A stretch of 11,339 nucleotides of DNA from Hyphomicrobiales bacterium. GTDB lineage: Bacteria > Pseudomonadota > Alphaproteobacteria > Rhizobiales > JAJFHR01. The position numbers were made by a program, and so were the translations under genes. The stretch spans positions 1-11,339 of the forward strand of contig JAJFHR010000012.1 of the NCBI GenBank assembly GCA_021775515.1, written 5' to 3'. Within the stretch, counting starts at the first letter, position 1, and every line of letters starts with the position of its first letter. Shown here piece by piece: positions 1 through 6,360 of this stretch. The notes under the pieces are model-generated. The model had not been told where the DNA came from. It ran no database searches and worked only from the letters and a program-made list of their open reading frames with translations.

Positions 1-454
1 GCTCCCGGTGAAAATGCCAGGGAACGATGTTGGAATGATGTTCAAGGATGGAAATGACGATTTCATCCCCCTCACCTATGCGGCTTTCGCCGAAGCTTTG
101 CGCCACCAGGTTTATCGCTTCGGTGGCATTGCGGGTAAAAATAATGCTCTCGCTCGAGGGGGCATTAATGAAACCAGCAACCTGTTCGCGGGCGGTTTCA
201 AAATTTGATGTCACCGTATTGCTCAGATAATGCAGGCCGCGATGAACATTGGCATATTCGTGCGAATATGCCTGTGTAATAGCATCAATTACGACCTGCG
301 GTTTCTGGGCAGAGGCGCCATTATCGAGGTAGACCAGCGGCTTTCCATAGACTTCGCGGTGAAGGATTGGAAAATCCCGGCGAATTGCCTCAACATCATA
401 GTCGGTATCGAGCGCGGTGCCGATGAGGGGATCTGAAGTACCATCAGCCATCAT
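1..454 (-). CDS. sufS: Cysteine desulfurase SufS (group II), N-terminal part only
   Basis: This is the start of a pyridoxal-phosphate cysteine desulfurase that would strip sulfur from L-cysteine and supply the SUF scaffold in the cytoplasm. The gene runs off the left window edge, so only about 151 residues are visible; the PLP lysine and catalytic cysteine lie outside. Family signatures that can be read are VYLDNGASAQKP (about residues 41-52), YANVHRGLHYLS (67-78), the RNATEAINLV segment (108-117) and EHHSNIVPW (138-146), whose histidine pair supplies the residue that stacks on PLP. These mark the SufS/CsdA class rather than IscS. The first ATG overlaps the sufD stop (TAATG). A second ATG directly follows at 451, and the upstream GAGG is better spaced for that one (7 nt against 4), so the true start could be either. 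It is the sixth gene of the operon. Identity is secure; the remainder cannot be judged. Confidence 0.95.
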   Translation of the reverse strand, partial: MMADGTSDPLIGTALDTDYDVEAIRRDFPILHREVYGKPLVYLDNGASAQKPQVVIDAITQAYSHEYANVHRGLHYLSNTVTSNFETAREQVAGFINAPSSESIIFTRNATEAINLVAQSFGESRIGEGDEIVISILEHHSNIVPWHFHRE

Positions 455-1806
455 TACGCCTCGCTGTTCCGGCGGTCAAACCATGAGTTGGTCAGTTGAA
501 ACAAGGCCTCGCGAATTCCTTCGTCTTGCACCTCTTCAATGGGCGCAGCAACAAAGGCTGCGACCAACAATGCCTTCGCTTGATCTTCGGGAATCCCCCG
601 CGCACGTAAATAAAACAGATAATCTTCATCAAGATCACCGGCTGTAGCTCCGTGGGCGCATTCCACGTCATCCGCATAGATTTCCAGCTCAGGTTTAGCG
701 TCCATCTCAGCATCCGGGGACAGCAGCAGGGCTTGGGTCATCTGGCGGCCATCAGTGTGTTGCGCATCGGGTTTGACGATGACGCAGCCTTGAAAAATGC
801 CGCGGGCGTGATCATCAAGCACGGTCTTAAACTCTTGCCGGCTATTGCTTGAGGGCAACCCGTGGGTAACGCACAGGGTTGTGTCCCCTTGCTGTTTTCC
901 GCGCAACATGGAGGCCCCGGAGATAGTAACCTCGACATTTTCGCCGGTAAAATCGACCTGGCCCTCGTTGCGGGAGGTTCGTGCGCCCACACTCAATGTC
1001 AGATCATGGCACTTCGAATTTCCTGCCAGACTTACGATCAAATTGGCGAGATGAACTGCGTCGTGCCCTTCATCCTGCACTTTAATACGATTGAAAACGG
1101 CGTCTTCTGCCACACACAGTTCCAGGGCGGTATTGACGACATAAGCAACGTCGGGTGGTCCGACATAAGTTTCAATTACAGTCGCTTCTGCACCCTCTTC
1201 GACAATAATCAGATTGCGGGTGTTAATTGCACATGCCTCTTTTCCGGTGACCACAAAAGCCAGATGAATGGGTTTGTCTATTTTTGATCCCCGGTTAATT
1301 CTCAGAGCCGCACCGTCAGCAGCAAAGGCCGTGTTGAGAGCGAGGATCGCGTTATTTTCGTAGACCTTACTGTTGCACAGTTTTTCCTGAACCCAGTCTG
1401 GCAAATCATCAAAATTTTCCCGGAGTTTTATGATTTCGACACCCTCGATATCTTCAAGGCTGGAAAGCTCGGGACGATAAAACCCGTTGACAAAAACACC
1501 AAGATGGCGATCAACCGAACTGAAAGCAGTATGGGCGTCCACCCCGTCTTGTTCGAGCAAAACAGGTGCCTGGGAATTTTGGGCCGGGGCTGGCATCTCG
1601 CGTAAAATTCCGCGCAGATCAGTATATTTCCAGCTCTCCAGGCGGCGATGCGGCAGACCGCTGTTTTCGAACGATTGAATAGCCCGCGTGCGAACATCAT
1701 CAATCCAGGCCTGGCCGCTGCCCGGTAAATCGGCCGATATTTTGTCAAAATGATCGACCAGCGATTTTTCCGCTGCCGTCAAGGTTGAACTAATTTGCAC
1801 ATTCAT
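454..1806 (-). CDS. sufD: Fe-S cluster assembly scaffold protein SufD
   Basis: This 450-residue protein is the SufD subunit of the SufBC2D scaffold, a beta-helix paralogue of SufB that pairs with it and binds SufC. The C-terminal core is diagnostic: YADDVECAHGATAGDLDED, followed by a short helical segment containing RARGIPEDQAKALL. The histidine of CAHGAT, near residue 385, corresponds to the conserved SufD histidine implicated in cluster assembly in E. coli. The N-terminal helical domain contains SGLPHRRLESWKYTDLR, also typical of the family. The ATG at 1806 is the only sensible start, but no strong Shine-Dalgarno sequence precedes it: the nearest purine run, GGAAA, sits 15 bases upstream. 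The gap to sufC is 30 bases, and the stop overlaps the sufS start, so translation of sufS may be coupled to sufD. The gene is full length with no disruption. Confidence 0.97.
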   Translation of the reverse strand: MNVQISSTLTAAEKSLVDHFDKISADLPGSGQAWIDDVRTRAIQSFENSGLPHRRLESWKYTDLRGILREMPAPAQNSQAPVLLEQDGVDAHTAFSSVDRHLGVFVNGFYRPELSSLEDIEGVEIIKLRENFDDLPDWVQEKLCNSKVYENNAILALNTAFAADGAALRINRGSKIDKPIHLAFVVTGKEACAINTRNLIIVEEGAEATVIETYVGPPDVAYVVNTALELCVAEDAVFNRIKVQDEGHDAVHLANLIVSLAGNSKCHDLTLSVGARTSRNEGQVDFTGENVEVTISGASMLRGKQQGDTTLCVTHGLPSSNSRQEFKTVLDDHARGIFQGCVIVKPDAQHTDGRQMTQALLLSPDAEMDAKPELEIYADDVECAHGATAGDLDEDYLFYLRARGIPEDQAKALLVAAFVAAPIEEVQDEGIREALFQLTNSWFDRRNSEA

Positions 1807-1836
1807 AGATTTAACTAACTGTTTCCATTTAAATAT

Positions 1837-2595
1837 TTAAGCCGCATCTGCCGTATTGTTTTCATATTCAGCATAACCGTTCTGTTCCAACTCAAGGGCC
1901 AGCTCTTTGCCGCCTGAACGCGCGATTTTGCCGTGTGAAAGAACGTGCACCTTGTCCGGAATGATATGATTTAATAGGCGCTGATAATGGGTGATAACGA
2001 TCATCGACCGTTTGGGATCCCTGAGACGATTTACCCCTTCGGCAACGATCTGCAGGGCATCAATATCGAGGCCGGAATCAGTTTCATCAAGAATACAAAG
2101 ACTAGGTTCAAGCAGTGCCATTTGTAAAATTTCGAAGCGTTTCTTTTCGCCGCCGGAAAAACCCACGTTGATAGACCGGCGTAACATTTCCTGGCGAATG
2201 TTTAGCTCCTTGGTTTTCTCGCGCACCAGCTTCATGAAATCAGGTGTGGACAATTCCTCTTCGCCCCGGGTTGCCCGCTGAGCATTCAATGCTGTTTTCA
2301 AAAACGTCATTGCAGCGACACCGGGGATTTCAATCGGATATTGAAAGGCTAGAAAAACACCTGCTGCGGCACGTTCATCAACCGCCATGTCGAGCAAATC
2401 CTTACCCTTATATGTAATTGTGCCCTGGGTAATGTCATAGTCTTCCTTGCCTGACAGGATATAAGACAGGGTGCTCTTGCCAGACCCGTTTGGGCCCATA
2501 ATGGCGTGGACCTCGCCTGGGGATACTTCAAGGTTGATGCCGCGCAAGATTGGCTCACCCTCAACTTCCACATGCAAATCTTTAATTTCTAACAT
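1837..2595 (-). CDS. sufC: Fe-S cluster assembly ATPase SufC
   Basis: This 252-residue ABC-type ATPase drives conformational change in the SufBCD scaffold during cluster assembly. It is soluble and has no membrane segment. Visible motifs, in order, are Walker A GPNGSGKS (34-41), a Q-loop glutamine near 85 in AFQYPIEIPG, the ABC signature NVGFSGGEKKR (143-153), Walker B LCILDE (166-171) followed by TDSGLDIDAL, and the switch histidine of ITHYQR (203). The start was set at the ATG giving MLEIKDLHVEVEGEPILRG, the family N-terminus, with AAAGG 8 bases upstream. The frame stays open for 101 codons further upstream, but that stretch overlaps the 3' end of sufB and does not resemble SufC. A 79-base gap separates it from sufB, so it is probably translated independently. 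Its stop lies inside the AT-rich palindrome TTAAATATTTAA (1829-1840). Confidence 0.98.
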   Translation of the reverse strand: MLEIKDLHVEVEGEPILRGINLEVSPGEVHAIMGPNGSGKSTLSYILSGKEDYDITQGTITYKGKDLLDMAVDERAAAGVFLAFQYPIEIPGVAAMTFLKTALNAQRATRGEEELSTPDFMKLVREKTKELNIRQEMLRRSINVGFSGGEKKRFEILQMALLEPSLCILDETDSGLDIDALQIVAEGVNRLRDPKRSMIVITHYQRLLNHIIPDKVHVLSHGKIARSGGKELALELEQNGYAEYENNTADAA

Positions 2596-2674
2596 TCGTG
2601 TAACCTTTGTCTTTTCAGAATTGATATCGAGCCCGCAACCAATACAGGCCGGTATATTGTTGTTTCCCGCAGGC

Positions 2675-4147
2675 TTAGCCGACACTTCCTTCCAGGGAGA
2701 TGCCAACCAGCTTTTGTGCCTCAACGGCAAATTCCATCGGTAATTGCTGCAGCACTTCCTTGCAAAATCCATTGACGATGAGGGCAACGGCTTCTTCATC
2801 TCCGATTCCGCGTTGCTGACAATAAAACATCTGGTCATCGCTAATCTTCGAAGTTGTCGCTTCGTGCTCGAACACCGCACTGGAGTTTTTGGCTTCAATG
2901 TAAGGTATCGTGTGGGCGGAACATTTGTCCCCTATCAGCAGACTGTCGCATTGGGTGAAATTGCGGGCATTCGAGGCCTTGCGGTGGGCGCTGACCTGTC
3001 CGCGATAGGTGTTTGACGATTTGCCGGCTGAAATACCCTTGGAAATGATGCGGCTTGTGGTGTTTTTGCCAAGATGCAGCATTTTGGTACCGGAATCGAC
3101 CTGCTGGCGTCCATTTGAGATTGCAATTGAATAAAATTCACCGGTCGAATTGTCCCCGCGCAGAATGCAACTGGGATATTTCCAGGTAATGGCCGAACCG
3201 GTTTCTACCTGGGTCCAGGAAATCTTGGAGTTGGCTTCCCGGCAATCGCCGCGTTTGGTGACAAAGTTGTAGATGCCACCTTTGCCTTCGGCATCGCCCG
3301 GATACCAGTTTTGCACCGTTGAATATTTGATTTCCGCATCTTCCAGCGCCACCAGTTCAACAACTGCAGCATGAAGCTGGTTTTCATCGCGCATCGGTGC
3401 CGTACAGCCTTCCAGGTAACTGACATAAGAGCCCTTATCGGCAATGATCAAGGTGCGTTCAAACTGGCCGGTATTTGCTTCGTTTATGCGGAAATAGGTC
3501 GATAGTTCCATCGGACAGCGCACGCCTGGCGGAATATAAACAAAAGATCCATCGGAAAAGACGGCTGTGTTCAAAGCCGAATAATAGTTGTCAGAAATGG
3601 GTACTACCGTACCGAGGTATTTGCGGACGAGATCGGGATGTTCCTTCAATGCCTCAGACATTGAGCAAAAAATGACCCCTTCTTTGGCCAATTCCGCCTT
3701 AAAGGTAGTGACAACCGAAACGCTGTCAAAAATTGCATCGACGGCAATTCTGGCTCCCTGTACACCGGCAAGCACTTCTTGTTCTTTCAAAGGTATGCCG
3801 AGTTTTTCATAGGTCCGCAAAAGTTCGGGGTCAACTTCGTCTAGGCTTTTCGGCCCGTCCTTGTCCGACTTGGGCGCGGCATAATAGTATAAATCCTGAA
3901 AATCTATCGGCGGATAACCCACCTTTGCCCAGCTCGGCTCGGTCATGGTCAGCCAACGGCGATAGGCATCAAGACGCCATTCGAGCATCCACTCAGGCTC
4001 TTCCTTTTTTGCAGAGATAAAACGAATTACGTCCTCGTTCAAACCCTTAGGCGCACGTTCCATTTCGATGTCGGTAACAAAACCGTATTTATATTGGTCA
4101 ACATCAATGCTCTTGACTTGTTCAACCGTTTCTCTGACCGCTACCAT
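2675..4147 (-). CDS. sufB: Fe-S cluster assembly scaffold protein SufB
   Basis: This 490-residue protein is the main SUF scaffold subunit, on which the cluster is built with sulfur from SufS. Its length is close to that of E. coli SufB (about 495). The N-terminus carries PKGLNEDVIRFISAKKEEPEW, and the C-terminal third carries TQCDSLLIGDKCSAHTIPYI and EHEATTSKISDDQMFYCQQR. Cys400 and the His428-Glu429 pair have the same spacing (29 residues) as E. coli Cys405 and Glu434, which are needed for cluster assembly. The ATG start is well supported by GGAG (plus-strand positions 4155-4158) 7 bases upstream. The gene follows the IscS-like gene after 73 bases. That gap contains a possible 8-codon reading frame and a small stem-loop. 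No anomalies were seen in the protein. Confidence 0.98.
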   Translation of the reverse strand: MVAVRETVEQVKSIDVDQYKYGFVTDIEMERAPKGLNEDVIRFISAKKEEPEWMLEWRLDAYRRWLTMTEPSWAKVGYPPIDFQDLYYYAAPKSDKDGPKSLDEVDPELLRTYEKLGIPLKEQEVLAGVQGARIAVDAIFDSVSVVTTFKAELAKEGVIFCSMSEALKEHPDLVRKYLGTVVPISDNYYSALNTAVFSDGSFVYIPPGVRCPMELSTYFRINEANTGQFERTLIIADKGSYVSYLEGCTAPMRDENQLHAAVVELVALEDAEIKYSTVQNWYPGDAEGKGGIYNFVTKRGDCREANSKISWTQVETGSAITWKYPSCILRGDNSTGEFYSIAISNGRQQVDSGTKMLHLGKNTTSRIISKGISAGKSSNTYRGQVSAHRKASNARNFTQCDSLLIGDKCSAHTIPYIEAKNSSAVFEHEATTSKISDDQMFYCQQRGIGDEEAVALIVNGFCKEVLQQLPMEFAVEAQKLVGISLEGSVG

Positions 4148-4150
4148 CGA

Positions 4151-4177
4151 TTAACTCCGATACCTGTTCATTGTCAT
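4151..4177 (-). other. Possible 8-codon upstream reading frame before sufB
   Basis: A minimal frame, ATG to TAA, reads MTMNRYRS. It is preceded by the purine run AAGAAGAG a few bases upstream of its ATG. Its last codons (CGG AGT TAA) contain the GGAG that serves as the sufB ribosome site, and its stop is 3 bases before the sufB ATG. That arrangement would suit translational coupling, but a frame this short can arise by chance and no homologue is known to me. Confidence 0.15.
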
Positions 4178-4194
4178 TTGCTCTTCTTTGTTAC

Positions 4195-4211
4195 GCTGGC
4201 ATAAAGCCAAC
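4195..4211 (-). other. Small intercistronic stem-loop between the IscS-like gene and sufB
   Basis: As RNA from the minus strand this reads GUUGGC-UUUAU-GCCAGC, giving a 6-bp stem with one G-U pair and a 5-nt loop. It lies 9 bases after the stop codon of the upstream gene. No U-tract follows, so it is not an intrinsic terminator. It could protect or mark an mRNA end, or be incidental. Confidence 0.3.
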
Positions 4212-4220
4212 CTTAGTTTA

Positions 4221-5378
4221 TTATGCCGCAGCGTTTGCCTTTTGTGGACAAGGCACACCCACTGCCTTGGCCCACGCCTCAATAAAGTTTTCAATATCTG
4301 ATGATGTCGTCGTCCACCCCAGACTGATGCGAATGGCAGCCTTGGCCAGTTCAACTTCTACGCCCATAGCCGTCAAGACATGGGAAGTTGAAACTTTGCC
4401 CGACGAACACGCTGAGCCGGAACTTACCGCAAATCCGGCAAGGTCCAACATGATCAGCAGGGTTTCCGCATTGGTGCCTGAAATGGCAACACAAGTGGTA
4501 TTCGGCAACCTTTCGCGTTGCTCAGCAAAAATTATGGCGTCGCTTCTTATGGCCTTGATTTGACTTTCCAGTTTATTTCTCAATATTGCCGTCTCGCCGG
4601 AATTTTTTGCTTGGGCCGCCAATTCGGCGGCAACTCCAAATCCGGCAATTCCACTCAGATTTTCCGTGCCAGCACGGCGTTTAAGCTCCTGTCCACCGCC
4701 TTTAATCATCGCTGCCAGCGGCAGATCAGGCCGCACTACCAAGGCACCGGTGCCCTGTGGACCGCCGATTTTATGGGCGGACAAACTCATGAGATCAAGA
4801 CCGCTCGCCTCGAAGTCCACAGCAACTTTGCCAACGGCTTGAACAGCGTCGCTATGCACCAGGCCGTTGTGAGCGTGGGCCAATTGCACAATGTCATTTA
4901 TTGGTTGAACAACGCCGGTTTCGTTATTGGCCCACATAACTGAAACCAATACACGCTCATTGAGTTTTTCTGCAGCCGCCAGTTCACTCTCAAGTGCTGA
5001 CAGATCAACAATACCGTTGGCATCCACCGCAAGGACGGTGGTTGTGGCCGCGGCCGGATTGGCGCTTTCGATCAGCGAGGGGTGTTCAACGCCCGAAATC
5101 ATACAGCGGCTCACCGTTTTATTGTAACTCAGGCCTTTTATAGCCAACGCATTGGCTTCGCTGCCACCACTGGTAAAGATGATGTCGCGGGCCGGGGCGT
5201 TAACCAGACCGGCTACTTTTTCACGCGCCAATTCTATCTTGCTACGGGCTTTGCGTCCTTCCTGATGCACCGAGGAGGCGTTGCCACCATCACGCAAAGT
5301 CTCTGTTACAGCCTCAACGACTTCAGGATAAACCTGAGCGGTGGCATTCCAATCGAGATATGTGCGTTTATTGCTCAT
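4221..5378 (-). CDS. IscS/NifS-type cysteine desulfurase (group I)
   Basis: This 385-residue PLP enzyme should convert L-cysteine to alanine and an enzyme-bound persulfide. Readable active-site elements are TSGGSEANALAIKG (69-82), EHPS with His99, WANNETG (149-155), HSDAVQ with Asp177 and Gln180, the PLP lysine Lys203 in SAHKIGGPQGTGAL, RAGTEN (235-240), and catalytic Cys324 in SSGSACSSGKVSTSHVL. The long mobile cysteine loop and overall pattern are of the IscS/NifS group, unlike the sufS further down the operon. Compared with E. coli IscS (404 residues) it ends early, soon after the last helix, in PCPQKANAAA, so the tail that helps dock IscU appears to be missing; no iscU is seen in the window. 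The ATG at 5378 was chosen. A TTG at 5387 in the same frame would overlap the iscR stop by 4 bases and is a possible alternative. Neither has a strong Shine-Dalgarno sequence. Confidence 0.94.
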   Translation of the reverse strand: MSNKRTYLDWNATAQVYPEVVEAVTETLRDGGNASSVHQEGRKARSKIELAREKVAGLVNAPARDIIFTSGGSEANALAIKGLSYNKTVSRCMISGVEHPSLIESANPAAATTTVLAVDANGIVDLSALESELAAAEKLNERVLVSVMWANNETGVVQPINDIVQLAHAHNGLVHSDAVQAVGKVAVDFEASGLDLMSLSAHKIGGPQGTGALVVRPDLPLAAMIKGGGQELKRRAGTENLSGIAGFGVAAELAAQAKNSGETAILRNKLESQIKAIRSDAIIFAEQRERLPNTTCVAISGTNAETLLIMLDLAGFAVSSGSACSSGKVSTSHVLTAMGVEVELAKAAIRISLGWTTTSSDIENFIEAWAKAVGVPCPQKANAAA

Positions 5379-5383
5379 CAGTT

Positions 5384-5884
5384 TCAAGTGTTCTTACTAG
5401 TTCCAGCTGCCAGATCTGCCAGCAAATGAGAAAAATCATTGGGTGCCGCCGCCAGAGTTTTACTCTTGCCCTTAACCCGGTGGGCGATGACGTCGCCGAG
5501 CGAGACGTTCTCGAAAAAATTAACGATGTGGAGGCTGAGTTCGTCCCAAAGATCGTGGGTCTGGCAGCGCTCACCCGTCGACAGGCAACCACCGGGAGTG
5601 TCTGGATGACAACGGGTTACGGTCATAGGCTCATCAACAGCTAAAACAATTTCGGACAGGGCGATATCATCCGGGTTGCGCGCTAACTTATATCCACCAC
5701 CCGGCCCTCTGATGCTGTAAACAACCTTGGCCCGCCTGAGTTGAAGAAACAGCTGCTCTAGATAGGCGAGCGAAATGCCCTGCCTTTCACCAATACTAGC
5801 CAGATTAATCGGCATCCCATTGGACCAACGCGCGATATCCGCCATCGCAGCTACGGCGTATCTGCCACGGGTACCAAGTTTCAT
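5384..5884 (-). CDS. iscR: Rrf2-family Fe-S-sensing regulator IscR
   Basis: This 166-residue transcription factor heads the operon. The N-terminal winged helix-turn-helix (about residues 1-75) includes MKLGTRGRYAVAAMADIA, the recognition region around ISLAYLEQLF, and the wing SIRGPGGGYKLAR. The cluster-binding loop contains Cys92, Cys100, Cys107 and His110 (TRCHPDTPGGC...CQTHDLW), matching the three cysteines and one histidine that hold the [2Fe-2S] cluster in E. coli IscR. Spacing is slightly longer here (Cys-x7-Cys-x6-Cys-x2-His against x5, x5, x2). By analogy the holo form would repress this operon when clusters are plentiful and release it under iron or oxidative stress. Complete ligands argue for IscR rather than the apo-only or RirA variants of other alphaproteobacteria, though RirA also belongs to Rrf2 and has three cysteines. 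The ATG has a strong GAGAGGAG site, with GGAG (plus-strand positions 5893-5896) 8 bases upstream. Confidence 0.93.
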   Translation of the reverse strand: MKLGTRGRYAVAAMADIARWSNGMPINLASIGERQGISLAYLEQLFLQLRRAKVVYSIRGPGGGYKLARNPDDIALSEIVLAVDEPMTVTRCHPDTPGGCLSTGERCQTHDLWDELSLHIVNFFENVSLGDVIAHRVKGKSKTLAAAPNDFSHLLADLAAGTSKNT

Positions 5885-6130
5885 GCTGTTATCTCCTCTC
5901 GAAGATGGTGGCTATGCACCTATAAGGGCCTCTCAACCGGCTGAACAATGCAAAATCTGCCAAAAATCAACCATGATCTTCTGCAAAGCTTGCAAAACCA
6001 CCCCCAGTTTGTGCTAAGAACTAAACTTATGGGGCAAGGTGAATTGAGGCCCTGTTTTTGACAGTTGTAGTTCACGGCATTGAGGCTTATATGGGACACA
6101 TCCTGCTTAATGTCGAATTATTCTAAAGAA

Positions 6131-6159
6131 GGTATAGATTTCCCGACCGCTGGAGTCAA
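6131..6159 (-). promoter_or_regulatory. Predicted sigma-70 promoter for the iscR-suf operon
   Basis: On the minus strand a -35 hexamer TTGACT (6154-6159) and a -10 hexamer TATACC (6131-6136) are separated by exactly 17 bases. They match the consensus at 5 of 6 and 4 of 6 positions. Transcription would start near 6124 and run toward iscR, giving a leader of about 240 nt. It is the best promoter match on this strand in the gap. Its overlap with an IscR-like operator raises confidence. Confidence 0.55.
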
Positions 6160-6163
6160 CTAA
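6139..6163 (-). promoter_or_regulatory. Putative type-1 IscR operator over the iscR promoter
   Basis: Read on the plus strand, this 25-base element has half-sites TTTCCCGACC and AGTCAACTAA around a 5-base centre. It matches 18 of 25 positions of the E. coli type-1 IscR consensus as I recall it (ATASYYGACT, a 5-base centre, AGTCRRSTAT), with the inner CCGAC and the AGTCAACTA half almost intact. It covers the -35 hexamer and most of the spacer, as in the autorepressed E. coli iscR promoter. The encoded IscR keeps all cluster ligands, as needed for type-1 binding in E. coli. Whether this lineage uses the same motif is inference. Confidence 0.5.
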
Positions 6164-6360
6164 TCCGAGCGGCTTTAATAAATTCATTTAATTACAGATA
6201 ATTAGCTTGTCACCTAAGTAGCTGGTTTCAGAGAGATTATATCGTTTTTGACATCGAGCCTGATAATTTTTTGAACTTCGAAGCCCAAGGAAGCAATTTT
6301 GCGGCCGGTGAAGATCAAACACATTGCGATTTTTGAGAGAATGACGAGGAAGCATCTAGC

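Larger units (their letters stand above)
5885..6360. other. Divergent intergenic region between iscR and the hydrolase gene
   Basis: This 476-base gap holds no convincing protein gene. From the iscR side it contains the iscR ribosome site, a leader of about 240 nt if the promoter at 6131-6159 is used, then the promoter and putative IscR operator, and finally an AT-rich stretch (6173-6300) in front of the hydrolase. Within the AT-rich part, TAATTA occurs twice around a 4-base spacer (6189-6204). Within the leader, ATTGAGGC occurs twice on the plus strand (6043-6050 and 6079-6086). I found no well-spaced -35/-10 pair for the hydrolase, although TTGACA (6248-6253) and two GATAAT hexamers are present. 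Confidence 0.7.

Noticed and set aside
862..1287. 141-residue plus-strand frame opposite sufD, and a similar one at 4518-4943 opposite the IscS-like gene
   Set aside because: Both are complementary shadows of well-identified genes and show no family features.
1829..1840. Perfect palindrome TTAAATATTTAA at the sufC stop
   Set aside because: It is AT-only, short and overlaps a stop codon. It is likely compositional and not a convincing operator or terminator.
1837..2898. A longer SufC frame with 101 extra N-terminal residues, including a CIGCG motif
   Set aside because: The extension overlaps the end of sufB and the sufB-sufC gap. SufC proteins begin at MLEIKDLHV-like sequence, and the internal ATG has its own ribosome site.
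5379..5387. TTG start for the IscS-like gene, overlapping the iscR stop as TTGA
   Set aside because: It is possible for coupling, but ATG at 5378 is the stronger start codon and gives the usual family N-terminus. Kept only as an alternative.
5920..5948. Promoter-like TTGTTC-17-TTATAG just upstream of iscR
   Set aside because: The hexamers are weaker than TTGACT-17-TATACC further upstream and lack an IscR-like operator. It may be a minor secondary promoter but is not well supported.
6091..6126. 11-codon plus-strand frame with GAGG five bases before its ATG
   Set aside because: No promoter is placed suitably for it, it lies antisense to the predicted iscR leader, and its length is within chance expectation.
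6147..6172. Stem CCGCTGGA/TCC-G-AGCGG that could be a terminator
   Set aside because: There is no gene upstream on the plus strand to terminate and no T-tract on either side. It overlaps the promoter and operator and is probably a by-product of that palindrome.
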